From Pogonophryne albipinna (lineage: Eukaryota; Chordata; Actinopteri; Perciformes; Artedidraconidae): 64,000 nucleotides of DNA. Under the pieces are notes generated by a model. The model had not been told where the DNA came from and ran no database searches. It worked only from the letters and a program-made list of their open reading frames with translations. The DNA lies in NCBI GenBank assembly GCA_028583405.1, contig CM053255.1, positions 35,346,721 to 35,410,720 on the forward strand. Direction: 5' to 3'. Within the stretch, counting starts at the first letter, position 1, and each line of letters begins with the position of its first letter. The position numbers and the translations under genes were made by a program. Shown here piece after piece: positions 32,934 to 44,825 of the stretch.

Positions 32934-33799
32934 TACATCCTGTTGAGCAGAATCTACAGTTTCCAGTATTTTCCGTTTCGTAAAATGATAAAATACGGCG
33001 AAGATATTAAAATATGTGCTTCCATTATTCATACTTCTGAAATATATCTGTATTAACTTTATATCATCGTATGTCCGTGTTTATTGGGTCTTTTTGCATG
33101 AAACAAAGACTGGCATATAGTTTCAAGCCAGTACTTTCGACAGAAATACACATATACATCCTGTTGAGCAGGATCTACAGTTTCCAGTATTTTCCGTTTC
33201 GTAAAATGATCAAATACGGCTAAGATATTCAAATGTGTGCTTCCATTTTTCATACTTTTGAAATGTATTAACTTTATATCATCGTATCTCCGTGTTTACT
33301 GGGTCTTTTTGCATGAAACAAAGACTGGGATATAGTTTCAAGCCAGTACTTTCGACAGAAATACACATATACATCCTGTTGAGCAGGATCTACAGTTTCC
33401 AGTATTTTCCGTTTCGTAAAATGATCAAATACGGCTAAGATATTCAAATATGTGCTTCCATTTTTCATACTTTTGAAATGTATTAACTTTATATCATCGT
33501 ATCTCCGTGTTTACTGGGTCTTTTTGCATGAAACAAAGACTGGCATATAGTTTCAAGCCAGTACTTTCGACAGAAATACACATATACATCCTGTTGAGCA
33601 GGATCTACAGTTTCCAGTATTTTCCGTTTCGTAAAATGATCAAATACGGCGAAGATATTCAAATATGTGCTTCCATTTTTCATACTTTTGAAATGTATTA
33701 ACTTTATATCATCGTATCTCCGTGTTTACTGGGTCTTTTTGCATGAAACAAAGACTGGGATATAGTTTCAAGCCAGTACTTTCGACAGAAACACACGGC
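32934..33799. repeat. 215-bp tandem repeat, four units
   Basis: Units start with TACATCCTGTTGAGCAG at 32934, 33155, 33370 and 33585. The first unit is 221 bp because of an extra ATCTGT; the next two are 215 bp and nearly identical. The last ends near 33799. Units 2-4 (33059-33253, 33274-33468, 33489-33683) each keep a 64-codon minus-strand frame starting MKNGST; as 215 is not a multiple of three, each is in a different frame, and I regard these as by-products of unit identity. Confidence 0.95.
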
Positions 33800-35180
33800 A
33801 ATGTTGTCCGGACTGTTGTTTTTATGCGGCACCGGCTTGAACAGGTCATGTGATCTGATCACGCCGGCGTGACGGTCGACTCCAAAGGGTTAATATTAAA
33901 TACATATAAGTATTTTTACAACTTGTATTTAGAAATACTCTGTTGTAATTATTGATGCATAAATGTGTTCATCCATTCAATGTGGCATCTGCTATAATGG
34001 GGTTAATGTATGATATTACTTAATAATACAATACATTATAATATATGATATGATAATTACATTTGAGTTTTATTCATTTCTTATTTCATAGTTTCTCATT
34101 ATTATTATTTTTATCGCTCATCTTATTTTTGATTTTTATTAATCTGTGTGAATCTGTGCTATCCTGTTTTTCACTCTCACCCTGTTGCTGTTTGAACTAC
34201 TGAATTTCCCCACGGGATTAATAAAGGTCCATCTTATCTTATCTTAATGTATAAGTTGATTTACTTCAATCTACTGTACTGTGTAAAAACACCCCAACAA
34301 TATTACAACAAATATACTGCATAAAGCAAACTATATACTTGATGTGATCTAAAATATTGATGTTTTTTCATTATAGTAGCCTGTGAAAACCATACAGTAA
34401 CAAATAAGTGATTAAATGCTACAGTATTCAGCAAACACAACTGCAGAGCTGCAAACATTGCAACACCCAAACCCAAATACAAATACACAAAGACAACTGT
34501 CTTTGTGTATTTTGTGAATGAAGCGCCATCTCATGGTTAAATCCTGTAATTGAACAAATGGGGAAATTGGGCAACGCCCTCTAGCAATTTGGCAACACCC
34601 CCAGCCACTGGGATCCGCTGGGCTTTTGACTGGGACACACCCATGTGAGTCTGATCTGGAGTGCTACATCTGTAGCTGCTAATGGTAGCCACCAGAGGTT
34701 AGCGCAGCTTCCGGTTTTTATACGCGTCTCTCTCACTCCTTATTTGGTAAGCTGTGTGTGTATGGGGAACTTTCCCTCGATTCCATTGGCTCTGACGGTT
34801 AGAAAGAGATGTCAATCATCAAAATCGACCAAGGGGGGCCAGAGATATGGAAAATCCACCCAAATGACCCCAGAAGTGTTTTTTTTTTGCTAAACTTCTC
34901 TAAATAGGTCAAATGTCACTTGTTTTGCATCAATCTCAATACAGGGTACTTATTATATTTTGTACTTTGTATTCCTAAAGCTTTTAGTCTACCTTACCAT
35001 CATCCAAGGTTAGTTTTCACTATAAGTAAAAAAAAAATTTTGGACAGACACTATAATTTACAGTTTTTTACTGTGTTCAATCTGAATATACTTTAAAATA
35101 AAAAAACATCTATATTGATTCTGACTTTTCTACATCCAACTCACAGGTTTATCATTACTTTGACAAAAACGATTATTAAT
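33800..35180. other. Intergenic, repeat remnants
   Basis: GAATTTCCCCACGGGATTAA followed by (TCTTA)n at 34202-34246 is a LINE or SINE 3' end. A short perfect stem CACAAAGACA/TGTCTTTGTG is at 34484-34507. No gene is seen. Confidence 0.45.
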
Positions 35181-36099
35181 TTAACCCTTTTAGAAGGGAA
35201 GATATGGTCATTTGTTCTGGGAATGTCATTTTCTAGCCTGAGACCTGAAAAACAGGCTCAGTGCTTAACGGAGTGGATGGACAGGATACTGAAACAGGGT
35301 TATTCACTCCAGTTTGCCAGCACCCCTCCTCCGTTTACGGGCATAAAAGAGGCGAAGCTATCATCCCGAAGGGACATAGGCTTTCTCTCAACAGAGGTTC
35401 AGACCATGGTGCGAAAACAGGTGGTATCTGTTGTGCACACACGGGACAGAGAGAAGGGGCATTATTCTCATCATTCTGGATCTCCGTGGTCTGAACCTTC
35501 ACATTGTACGCAAAACGTTCCAGATGTTTACTGTGAAACGGTTATTGGAACTGGTGCAGCCAGGCGATTGGTTTACAACCATCGACCTGAAGGACGCCTA
35601 CTTTCATGTCGGATTTGCTCCAAAACACAGAAAGTATTTACATTTTGCCTTCCAGGGGGTGGCTTACGAGTACAACAGGCTGCCGTTCGGCTACTCCCTG
35701 TCCCCGCGCACGTTCAGCAAGTGCGTGGAGGTGGCACTCCAGCCGCTGCGCAGCCGGGGCATGAGAGTATTCTTTTACCTAGACGACCTCATAGTTATGG
35801 CCAGCTCCAGGGAACGGGCAATGTGTCATACAGCTCCATTGATCCTTCATCTAACCGAGTTAGGATTTGCGATCAATTGGAAGAAGAGCGCCCCCATGCC
35901 TCAACAACAGGTATTGTATCTAGGAATGGTGCTCGATGCAGGCAGGCTACGCACCACCCTGTCAGAGAGCAGACAGGCATCCTTGCTACCAACACACTCT
36001 CACTCCATAATCGTCCAGGAGCGACGCTTGGTCAGGGTCCCGTGGCGTCCAGTTGTGACGCTCCTAGGCTCCTTCAGCTTCATAAAGGGACGCAAATAG
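35181..36099 (+). pseudogene. DIRS-type reverse transcriptase fragment
   Basis: An upstream segment (EWMDRILKQGYSLQFASTPP, about 35265) and, after a frame change near 35440, the frame 35431-36099 give ILDLRGLNLHIV, DWFTTIDLKDAYFHV, LPFGYSLSPRTFSKCVE, VFFYLDDLIVMAS (catalytic Asp pair) and YLGMVLD. These are reverse transcriptase motifs of the DIRS type (LDD rather than the YADD of LINEs). RNase H and recombinase are not present nearby; the complementary DIRS parts at 20894-22690 are in the opposite orientation, so these are probably separate insertions. Confidence 0.85.
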
Positions 36100-38214
36100 C
36101 TTTCAACTGATTGCAATGTATTCCCATCTGCGGCGGGATTTGACGCTCATGGAAGCACGGCATTCGTTTGTGTCGGCTGCCCTTAAAGGCAATGTGAGCG
36201 TCCATTCTCATTGGATAACGGAGAATTGTACACCCCGAAGTAAGTATTCCCCTTACTGTCGATTGATATTACAGTGATATCTGCACTACTCATCGACTAA
36301 AAAACACCAGATTATCCTTGTTAATTACACAACATTGATTGGTTTAAATTGTGTGCAATGCTTTTGTATTTTTCCCCTTCGATTCGGAGAAACAAATATT
36401 TTTCCGGAGTAAAGGATGGCAGAAGACTGGGTAGTGTAGTCACTACCCAGAATCCCCAGCTATCGTTTAGGACTACACCATGTGCTCTGTTTGACAAACC
36501 CCGTGATTAGTTCTCAAGCTCTGTGATTGGTTGACCTCCAACTGCATTCCATATGAAAAAAAACGTTTCGTAAAAGATAAAATCATACTTTATTCAGCAG
36601 TGCTTGCTTTACTCTTTGAAAGTTATCACATGAATGCATTGTAATAAATGGTTTGGCTGCATTAAAGATACACATCTGTCGTAGTTCTTTATTTGTATTT
36701 ATCTACAGAGATCGGGCTCAGAATAGACCGGAAACTATTCTTTTACCGTTCTGTTTTAATTTCACAATAAAGTTAGTAGTAATATTTTGTTTTGATATTA
36801 TTGTTTTTTATTAACTACTAGACCGCTGGGACCATCTTTTCTGTGTTGCTGTGGGTTTTTTCCATCGCTTTTGTGTTACAAATATCAAAACAATAACTAA
36901 ATATATCCGTCGTAAACTAAACCAGAAACAGCAGTATATTTTATTTTGTTAACACTGTAAACTTGACAGCTTTTTAACCCAAACCACCTACTGGTTAAAG
37001 CACGGTATTACACGTTTAGAGTAATGCAATGCAGGTAGATTGTGTTGCTTTTTAATGACTGTTTAAAATGCCTTTTTCTTAATGTCTTTTATTATTATTA
37101 ACTACTTGTTACTTGTTGCTAGGGACGCTGCTATTGATATTATTTATGTTATGTTGTGTTTAATGGTGTTATCTTTATTGCTACCCCCTTCCCCGTCAAT
37201 GTATAGTGTTGGTCCACAGCGCAAACGTATTAGTTTAACAAAATCCGCATCTAAAATTGTGGCATAGATAGCCTACGTTATTTTCCCCTGTGCAATTCTC
37301 CATTTACTCAACAATAACACATAATTATCCTTGTGTTTATTTATTTGTTTGATTAATACACACAAGCTGGAGTCCGTCAGAACCGAGGGTCGGAGCAGCT
37401 CATTTGCTTTAGAGAATATTACACCCGGAAGTAAGTATTCTCTCCGCTTCGCTTGACAAACCCCGTGATAGTCCTCAAGCTCTGTGAATGGAGAGTGTGC
37501 TCCGAGGGTTATGCCGAGCGTCGAACAGCACTTGAAATGGGATGGAACCACGGCAGACTGTCCAAAACTGGATTTGAACGGGTCCACCGCGTCCCCCCTT
37601 CCCCACCCCGTCCCCAGAACTACACATGCTGGCTATTCTGTTTCGCAACATGTTCTCTATCTATGGCACGTCTCTACTGGGAGTTGTAGTTTTAAAAGAC
37701 GTTTTCGTATTTCCCATAATAAGAAGTTGCCAGTATTAAACTGTGTACATCCCTGGAGGTGTAGGGGATAGGAAACACTCACATTTAAAACATATAATTA
37801 ATAAATGGGTGAAAATTGCTTGTGCCCATAATGGGCAGCATTAATATATACCCACATGCCAGCTAAGGTCAGAAGAGCTTTATTTAACAGCTGGTCTTAT
37901 GTCTATGACCCCTCCTGTTGTTCATTGATGAGCCTGAAACATGCACTTGTCAAGGTTCAGAGGCACATTTTGCAAATATGGCAGTAGCCATCGATCAGCT
38001 TAAGATAAGATATACTTTATTGATCAGTTGGAACATTTGCGTTACATCAGCATGTGTAACAGTTGTAAATATGCAGTGGTGTTTATTTGTAAATCATTTA
38101 GTATAATCACACAAATTCTGTGTTTTATTTAATAATTCTGTGTTCTTTATTTATTGATTGTTCAATACCTGACAAGGCCGGAGATGAAATATCTACATAC
38201 ATTCAAAAGACCTC
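36100..38214. other. Intergenic with a duplicated segment
   Basis: GAAGTAAGTATTC with flanking ACACCC (36230-36250 and 37421-37440) and TTGACAAACCCCGTGAT (36490 and 37453) occur twice about 1 kb apart, as in an old repeat family. A reversed LINE-tail-like TAAGATAAGATATACTTTAT is at 38000-38020. No gene is seen. Confidence 0.45.
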
Positions 38215-41200
38215 ATGAAAAAAACAAGACGAAGTGAGGATACCCGGCCCGGAGGAAGCCCGGGGTCCCTTTCTGGAGCCAGGCCCAGAAGGAGGACTCG
38301 TCGGCGAGCGTCTGGTGGCCGGGCTTGCCACGGAGCCCGGCCGGGCCCAGCCCGAAAAGGCAACGTGGGCAACACCTCCGCTTCTCCGTCCCGCGGGCCC
38401 ACCACCTACGGGAAACAGCGATGGGGTCGGGTGCGCTGCCAGAAGGGTGGCAGTGAAAGCGGAGGGTCTCGACGGACCAGACCCGGGCGACAGAAGCTGG
38501 CTTTGGGGACGTGGAACGTCACCTCTCTGGGGGGGAAGGAGCCGGAGCTTGTGCGGGAGGTGGAGCGTTACCAGTTGGATCTGGTTGGGCTCACCTCTAC
38601 GCACAGCGTCGGCTCTGGCACCTTACTTCTGGATAGGGGTTGGACTCTATTCTTCTCCGGAGTTGCTCAAGGTGTGAGGCGCCGGGCGGGTGTGGGGATA
38701 CTCACAAGTCCCCGGTTGGGTGCTTCGTTGTTGGAGTTTACCCCAGTGGACGAGAGGGTCGCCTCCCTACGCCTGCGGGTTATGGGGGGGAAAGCTCTGA
38801 CTGTTGTGTGTGCTTATGCACCCAACAGCAGTTCAGAGTATACAGCCTTCTTGGAGACCCTGGAAAGAGTCCTGTATGGGGCTCCTGAAGGGGACTCTTT
38901 AGTCTTGCTGGGAGACTTCAACGCACATGTGGGCAATGATGGAGACACTTGGAGGGGCGTGATTGGGAGGAACGGCCCCCCTGATCTGAACCGGAGTGGT
39001 GGTTTGTTACTGGACTTCTGTGCTAGTCATGGATTGGCCATAACAAACACCATGTTCGAACATAAGGATGCTCATAAGTGTACGTGGTACCAGAGCACCC
39101 TAGGCAGAAGGTCCATGATCGATTTTGTTATCGTATCATCGGACCTGAGGCCGTATGTTTTGGACACTCGGGTAAAGAGAGGGGCGGAGTTGTCAACTGA
39201 TCACCATCTGGTGGTGAGTTGGGTCGAGTGGCGGGGGAAGCCTCTGGATAGACCTGGTAAGCCCAAACGTGTAGTTCGGGTGAACTGGGAACGTCTGGAG
39301 GAGGCCCAAGTTCAGGAGGCCTTCAACTCACACCTCCGGCGGAGCTTTTCAGGCATTCCTGTGGAGGTTGGGGACATTGAACCAGAGTGGTCGGTGTTCA
39401 AAGCCTCTATTGCCGAAGCCGCGGCGGGGAGCTGTGGTCTCAAGGTCCTAGGTGCCTCAAGGGGCGGTATCCCTCAAACCTCCTGGTGGACACCGGTGGT
39501 CAGGGAAGCCGTCCGACTGAAGAAGGAGGCCTTCAGGGATTTGTTATCCCGGGGGACTCCCGAGGCAGTTGCAAGGTACCGACAGGCCCGAAGGGCAGCA
39601 GCCTCATCCGTGGCCGAGGCAAAGCAGCGGGTGTGGGAGAAGTTCGGAGAGGACATGGAGAAGGACTTTCGGGCGGCACCAAAGTTGTTCTGGAAAACAC
39701 TCCGACACCTCAGGAGGGGGAAGCAGGGAACCATCCAAGCTGTGTACAGTAAGGATGGGACGTTGTTGACCTCAACTGATGGAGTGTTGGGGCGTTGGAA
39801 GGAACACTTTGAGGAACTCCTGAACCCGACAACTCCGCCCTCTATGTTAGAGGCAGAGCTGGAGTATGACGGGGGATCGGCGCCAATCTCCCGGGGGGAG
39901 GTCACTGAGGTTGTTAAACAACTCCACAGTGGCAAAGCCCCGGGGGTGGATGAGATCCGCCCAGAAATGCTGAAGGCTCTGGGTGTTGAGGGACTGTCAT
40001 GGTTGACACGTCTCATCAACATTGCGTGGAAGTCGGAAACAGTACCGAAGGAGTGGCAGACCGGGGTGGTGGTTCCCATTTTTAAAAAGGGGGATCAGAG
40101 GGTGTGTGCCAATTACAGAGGCATCACACTACTCAGCCTCCCCGGGAAAGTTTACTCTAAGGTACTCGAAAGGAGGGTCAGGCCGATTGTCGAACCTCAG
40201 ATTGAGGAGGAACAATGCGGATTCCGTCCTGGTCGTGGAACGACGGATCAGCTTTTTACTCTCGCAAGGATCCTGGAGGGGGCCTGGGAGTACGCTTATC
40301 CGGTCTACATGTGTTTTGTGGACTTGGAGAAGGCGTATGACCGGGTTCCCAGGGAGTTACTGTGGGAGGTGCTGCGGGAGTATGGGGTGAGGGGGTCTCT
40401 ACTCAGGGCCATCCAATCTCTGTACTCCCAAAGCGAGAGCTGTGTCCGGGTCCTCTGCAGTAAGTCGGACCCATTTCCGGTGAGGGTTGGCCTCCACCAG
40501 GGCTGCGCTTTGTCACCAATCCTGTTTGTAATATACATGGTTCGGATTTCGAGGCGTAGTCATGGGGGAGGGGGTCTGCAGTTCGGTGGACTAAGGATTG
40601 CACCACTGCTTTTTGCAGATGATGTGGTTCTGATGGCTTCATCGGTCTGCGACCTTCAGCACTCACTGGATCGGTTCGCAACCGAGTGTGAAGCGGCTGG
40701 GATGAGGATCAGCACCTCCAAATCTGAGGCCATGGTTCTCAGCAGGAAACCGATGGACTGTCCACTCCAAGTAGGGAATGAGTCCTTACCCCAAGTGAAG
40801 GAGTTCAAGTATCTCGGGGTATTGTTCTCGAGTGAGGGAACAATGGAGCGTGAGATGGGCCGGAGAATCGGAGCAGCGGGAGCGGTACTGCAGTCGCTTT
40901 ACCGCACCGTTGTGACGAAAAGGGAGCTGAGCCAGAAGGCAAAGCTCTCTGTCTACCGGGCCATTTTCGTTCCTACCCTCACCTATGGTCATGAAGGATG
41001 GGTCATGACCGAAAGAACGAGATCGCGGATACAAGCGGCCGAGATGGGTTTTCTCCGCAGGGTGGCTGGTGTCTCCCTTAGGGATAAGGTGAGAAGTTCG
41101 GTCATCAGGGAGGGACTCGGAGTTGAGCCGCTCCTCCTTCGCGTCGAAAGGAGCCAGTTGAGGTGGTTCGGGCACCTAGTTAGGATGCCACCTGGGCGCC

Positions 41201-41400
41201 TCCCTAGGGAGGTGTTCCAGGCACGTCCAGCTGGGAAGAGACCAAGGGGTAGACCTAGGACCAGGTGGAGGGATTATATCTCTTCGCTGGCCTGGGAGCG
41301 CCTTGGGATCCCCCAGTCAGAGCTGGTTGATGTCGCCAGGGAAAAGGAAGTTTGGGGCTCTCTGCTGGAACTGCTACCCCCGCGACCCGACCACGGATAA
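38215..41400 (+). CDS. LINE ORF2: endonuclease-reverse transcriptase (Rex3/RTE type)
   Basis: This 1061-residue frame is uninterrupted. Residues about 93-340 form an AP-like endonuclease ([41 protein letters not shown] near 230, and [10 protein letters not shown] near 327). The reverse transcriptase follows: [27 protein letters not shown] near 668, [31 protein letters not shown] and [12 protein letters not shown] near 800 (catalytic FADD). The C-terminal region has [40 protein letters not shown] and [13 protein letters not shown], and ends PPRPDHG. The clade call rests on this C-terminus and on the tail. The first ATG was taken as the start; the basic first 90 residues are variable in the family. 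All catalytic motifs look present, so the protein may be functional. Confidence 0.88.
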   Translation: MKKTRRSEDTRPGGSPGSLSGARPRRRTRRRASGGRACHGARPGPARKGNVGNTSASPSRGPTTYGKQRWGRVRCQKGGSESGGSRRTRPGRQKLALGTWNVTSLGGKEPELVREVERYQLDLVGLTSTHSVGSGTLLLDRGWTLFFSGVAQGVRRRAGVGILTSPRLGASLLEFTPVDERVASLRLRVMGGKALTVVCAYAPNSSSEYTAFLETLERVLYGAPEGDSLVLLGDFNAHVGNDGDTWRGVIGRNGPPDLNRSGGLLLDFCASHGLAITNTMFEHKDAHKCTWYQSTLGRRSMIDFVIVSSDLRPYVLDTRVKRGAELSTDHHLVVSWVEWRGKPLDRPGKPKRVVRVNWERLEEAQVQEAFNSHLRRSFSGIPVEVGDIEPEWSVFKASIAEAAAGSCGLKVLGASRGGIPQTSWWTPVVREAVRLKKEAFRDLLSRGTPEAVARYRQARRAAASSVAEAKQRVWEKFGEDMEKDFRAAPKLFWKTLRHLRRGKQGTIQAVYSKDGTLLTSTDGVLGRWKEHFEELLNPTTPPSMLEAELEYDGGSAPISRGEVTEVVKQLHSGKAPGVDEIRPEMLKALGVEGLSWLTRLINIAWKSETVPKEWQTGVVVPIFKKGDQRVCANYRGITLLSLPGKVYSKVLERRVRPIVEPQIEEEQCGFRPGRGTTDQLFTLARILEGAWEYAYPVYMCFVDLEKAYDRVPRELLWEVLREYGVRGSLLRAIQSLYSQSESCVRVLCSKSDPFPVRVGLHQGCALSPILFVIYMVRISRRSHGGGGLQFGGLRIAPLLFADDVVLMASSVCDLQHSLDRFATECEAAGMRISTSKSEAMVLSRKPMDCPLQVGNESLPQVKEFKYLGVLFSSEGTMEREMGRRIGAAGAVLQSLYRTVVTKRELSQKAKLSVYRAIFVPTLTYGHEGWVMTERTRSRIQAAEMGFLRRVAGVSLRDKVRSSVIREGLGVEPLLLRVERSQLRWFGHLVRMPPGRLPREVFQARPAGKRPRGRPRTRWRDYISSLAWERLGIPQSELVDVAREKEVWGSLLELLPPRPDHG

Positions 41401-41430
41401 GCGGAAGAAGATGGATGGATGGGTTAATAT
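38215..41430 (+). mobile_element. Rex3/RTE-type LINE with open ORF and GATG tail
   Basis: The element consists of the long frame below plus a 30-bp 3' end, GGAAGAAGATGGATGGATGG, a (GATG)n-type tail as described for Rex3. The 5' boundary and any target duplication were not resolved. Confidence 0.88.
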
Positions 41431-42090
41431 ATTACAATATATTGATATATATATCAACATACTCATTAAAAGAAGGACAAGGAAAGAATAAAAGCCTATA
41501 AACAACACATTATGTAATGTAACTCAAGACAATTTTCACGTAATTATGTAATAAAACCCACATTTTGTAATAATCTGCTGCATTCTGTAATCAACAGCTT
41601 GAACGCCATATAAAATAAATTTCCCTACATTTTGTAATAAATTATTACATTTTGCAATGTTTATTACAAAATGCGTGAGTTGCCCTTTTAAAAAACTGTA
41701 ATATTCATTATGTAACCATAACCAAACTGTAAATATATCCCAAAATTGATGTTGATATACATGTTGGCTAATGAATGAACACTTGATCTAGTTTTGGCCA
41801 ATGAAAGATATTCTACTAAAATATTTTTAAATTAATTATGAGTAAGGATGATTCATGGTTGAATAAATAAATAAACAGTTGTAATATTATTGTTTGCAAC
41901 TCATTTTGTAATAACCACTGCAATATGAAATAATATATTTCAAAATGTGGCGACATGTATTACATATTTGCATTGAACTTGTTTACTACATAATGGGCAA
42001 ATTATTACAAAAGGAGGTGTTATTACATAATGAAGGGAAAATGTATTACATTTTGTATAGGTATAGTTAATACATGATGCATTGTTATTT
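41431..42090. repeat. Array of TTACA/TGTAA palindromic motifs
   Basis: Between 41500 and 42070 the motif ATTACATTTTGTAATA and variants (TTATGTAAT, ATTACAAAATG) recur at least twelve times in both orientations with irregular spacing. No gene is present. Such clusters occur in subterminal regions of some DNA transposons, but ends were not found. Confidence 0.6.
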
Positions 42091-42290
42091 CATACAGGGC
42101 CAAAAAGAGCAGTCTGTTATCCTATTTAACAATCTTGTTTTTTGTTTCACCTGGTGACAACTTTAAACATGAGCTCATCACTCATTAAAACAAGGTCTGG
42201 AACAGGGCCAAAAAAAACAGTCTTGCACCCTATTTAATCGTCCATCTTGTTTTTTCGCTTCACCTGGTGCCTTAACTCACAAATTCTTGT
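42091..42290 (+). repeat. Two-copy tandem duplication, about 109 bp
   Basis: ACAGGGCCAAAAA(GAG)CAGTCT, CCTATTTAA, CTTGTTTTTT and TTCACCTGGTG occur in the same order at 42095 and 42204. Confidence 0.8.
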
Positions 42291-42606
42291 TTTAATAGAT
42301 TTTCTTATATGTGATGTCTTGATCCCTGGATGGTTGTTTGCTACAGCATCTGTGGAACAGAACAATTACAAATAATTAGAAGTTCACAAAAGACAGCAGG
42401 AATTATAACAATATCCATAATATCTATATTAAAGCATGGGCTGGCTTGGTGAATAATGTGGGAATGCAAATAGTGGAAGAATAGGCTTTGTACATTTTCG
42501 TCTGAGTGTGGCGCTAATGGTTGGTATGTTTTATGGAATTTGGACCAAGCATCTGCATCTGTAACAGTTCTGTTTAAAACGTTTTAAAATGTAATTGCAT
42601 TCATCT
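42291..42606. other. No gene seen
   Basis: AT-rich spacer. Confidence 0.45.
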
Positions 42607-42660
42607 TTAAAGGTGGGGTAGTTAAGTTTGAGAAACCGGCTCGAGATACACTTTTTGTTA
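42607..42660 (+). repeat. Dispersed MITE-like repeat, copy C end
   Basis: AAAGGTGGGGTAGTTAAGTT and GAGAAACCGGCTCGAG match the start of copy A at 3727. Confidence 0.6.
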
Positions 42661-42888
42661 TATTGCATGTATTTGTATTTACTTTTATTTATTTTTGCTA
42701 AACAGTGAATTTATTGTTTTGAAAAGCCCAACATTATCTGTATTTATTTTGGTGACATTCATATCATTTTATGGTTTATCTGTACTATTTGAGAAGCAGT
42801 ACGAGTAAGTAGCGCCAAGGTGGAACCTTTGGCAGGTGAGCGGTAACATCTGGGTTATCTTAGGGGGGACACTTCCACCCCCCTCCAC

Positions 42889-42938
42889 CGGATCCTGTGT
42901 ATAATTATTGCTGCTGCACTTTTCTGTTTTCTACAGGT
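42889..42938 (+). repeat. LTR-related 49-bp block, left copy
   Basis: CCGGATCCTGTGTATAATTA through GTTTTCTACAG is repeated at 56398-56446 beyond the far end of the 13-kb hAT element. Confidence 0.9.
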
Positions 42939-43489
42939 CAGTACATGATGAAAATGATCGATGTTAACTTGTGTGAATTAGATATGATGTTGGAGATGTT
43001 TAGGAGAGTGTGTCAGAAAGTTTTGAGCATGTTTGACATAGTAAAGGTATTTTAAAAATACTAAACTGTCGGCAACAATAGATGCCATTTTCGCGGGCTT
43101 CAGCCGCGCCTGGGTAAATGTGACCTGAGCGAAGGCTCGCAGGCAGGTTAGCTGCTGCGCACGGGTAATCTGTTTTGTTTACCTGAGTGAAGTCTTGCAG
43201 GCACATTGCCTTGTTTATTAACATTGCAGTGTTTCCCCTAGGATGGAGTCATAGCAGCGGTGCTAAGGCATGCGGGCCCAGCAAAATGTGAGCGCGGAGC
43301 GTGTGGACATTTTAAGTGTGTGTGCGCGCGTGCGAAGTGCGCCCCGCCATTGTGTTTCTATGTGTCTGCCAGCACAAGAAAGACACATACATCATTAAAG
43401 GCTTCAAATGTATTCAGTATTGTATGAACATTTTATAATTGGTGGTTGGACATCACATCCTCTAGGGGGGTCCGGGGGTATGCCCCCCC

Positions 43490-43710
43490 GGGAAGATTAT
43501 TTTTTACATTTTAATATAAAATGCTTCAATCTGGTGCACTTTGAGCACACAATGACTAGAGACTAGATCTAACTCTAAACACCCATATGAAAAAGATCGT
43601 TTTACATTTTAATAATCAAATAATTTAACATACCAATAACCTACCATAGCCAATAACACATATATGTAACTTATTTTATTTTTGTTGTTCATTTACATCA
43701 CTTTCATCTG
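43490..43710. repeat. Fragment related to the 23397-24816 hAT element
   Basis: TGCTTCAATCTGGTGCACTT, AGAGACTAGATCTAA and ACATTTTAATAATCAAATAA occur in the same order as at 23740-23930. Confidence 0.8.
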
Positions 43711-44014
43711 GCAATTTTTTTGTTTAATATCAGGTGTCAAAAGAGCATGGCACCTACAGTAGTAATGAATGTGCCAAATGTCTCCACTTCGTTCCACTGC
43801 CCCAGTGACTTGAATATCTTGGGTTCTGCCAAGGGGTTTACTTCCTTAGTTTTTCTCTCATATATCATTTGTCCTGCCTTGTTTCTTGATCCATATATGT
43901 TTTTGTTATGCTCTATACATAAAATGACTTGACTTGATTCGATTTAGTGATGATGGCACAGTTGGCATCCTGCCTGAGAGCACTTTATTTTTCTGGGGGT
44001 CTTAAAGAATAGCT

Positions 44015-44122
44015 CTAAGGCTCTCCTAAAGGGAAAGTCTCTGGTTGGGGGCCATTGATGCTCAATCGCATACAGGTGGCAAGGTGTTCCCCCTGCAAGC
44101 GATTTCTCAAGTCAGTCTTCAC
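44015..44122 (-). CDS. hAT transposase exon 11 (C-terminus, stop)
   Basis: Enters in phase 0 after an acceptor reading TATTTACAG on the minus strand; encodes VKTDLRNRLQGEHLATCMRL and ends GEP-stop (44015-44017). It is the end of the hAT C-terminal dimerisation domain. Confidence 0.8.
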   Translation of the reverse strand: MKTDLRNRLQGEHLATCMRLSINGPQPETFPLGEP

Positions 44123-44226
44123 CTGTAAATACAAACATAATAATCAACAGACAAGTGGATGTGGAGCCCATGGGGTTGAGATTTGAATAAAGTCAAATAA
44201 TGATATCACTTGTTCAAGTATCCTAC

Positions 44227-44379
44227 CCGGTTCAATGTTGAGAAATCCCTCTCACAGTTTACACTGGAAACTGGGATGGTCAGGCCAATGGCAGCCAGCT
44301 TGCTCAGAGATGGGTAAAGCAGCCCCCATTCACCCACCTCTGATGCCAGTTCCTGCATCACCTGCTGCTGATCCAAGTC
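44227..44379 (-). CDS. hAT transposase exon 10 (dimerisation domain)
   Basis: 153 bp, phase 0 to 0, between CTCAG and a GTAGG donor. It encodes LYPSLSKLAAIGLTIPVSSV and NCERDFSTLNR, the signature of the hAT C-terminal dimerisation domain. The last catalytic Glu of hAT transposases lies near this region but was not fixed here. Confidence 0.88.
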
Positions 44380-44394
44380 CTGAGACACATGAAA

Positions 44395-44530
44395 GCACCT
44401 TTTGTATTATTGTTTGCTACGATTGCACTTTGACTTTAGCTCTAGATTATGCTCTTAGTCGCTTGTTTAGAAAGGAGATATACTTGTGAGTTCTGGTGAG
44501 TTGAAGCGTCTGCTAAATGCTAAATCTAAA
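44395..44530 (+). repeat. LINE/SINE tail-like fragment in transposase intron 9
   Basis: GAAGCGTCTGCTAAATGCTA resembles L2-type 3' ends. Confidence 0.5.
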
Positions 44531-44540
44531 ACAAACATAC

Positions 44541-44747
44541 CTGGCTCCTGAACCGGTCCCAGAGCTCTACCCTGGTCAGTCCCTTTCTTGTCCCTCTCTT
44601 GTTCCTCTCCTCCTCATGGACAATACTGTAAGCCCCAAGTCCCGCAGGGTTGTCCAGGTCTGCGTGGAGCTTTGAAAGGAAAGACCCTGGTGGCTGATGG
44701 TCTCCAGCATCTTTAATTGCTCAGAGGCAGGCCATTGTCACAGGGAC
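44541..44747 (-). pseudogene. hAT transposase exon 9 with premature TGA
   Basis: This 207-bp exon (69 codons) joins in phase with exons 8 and 10. The ninth codon is TGA (minus strand, within CTCTGAGCA), and the rest is open: IKDAGDHQPPGSFLSKLHAD, GLGAYSIVHEEERNKRG and TRVELWDRFRSQ, a segment of hAT transposases between the catalytic centre and the dimerisation domain. CGA to TGA by CpG decay is a simple explanation. The donor is GTATGT and the acceptor TTTTTATTAG. If the TGA is real, the protein stops after eight codons of this exon. Confidence 0.75.
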
Positions 44748-44825
44748 CTAATAAAAAGACAGAGTAGGTGTAAATGCAGCAGCAGCAGATATCTGGTTAG
44801 TATGAGCAGTGTATGGACGGTGGTG

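Noticed and set aside
33059..33683. Three 64-codon frames as a tandem gene family
   Set aside because: They are copies of one 215-bp repeat unit; no known domain, and the frame conservation follows from nucleotide identity.
33842..33896. piggyBac-like end (TTAA next to CCCTTTGG on the minus strand)
   Set aside because: No matching opposite end was found; TTAACCCTTTT at 35180 faces the wrong way.
38203..41175. Minus-strand frames opposite the Rex3-type ORF
   Set aside because: They are shadows of the long coding frame with no recognisable motif.
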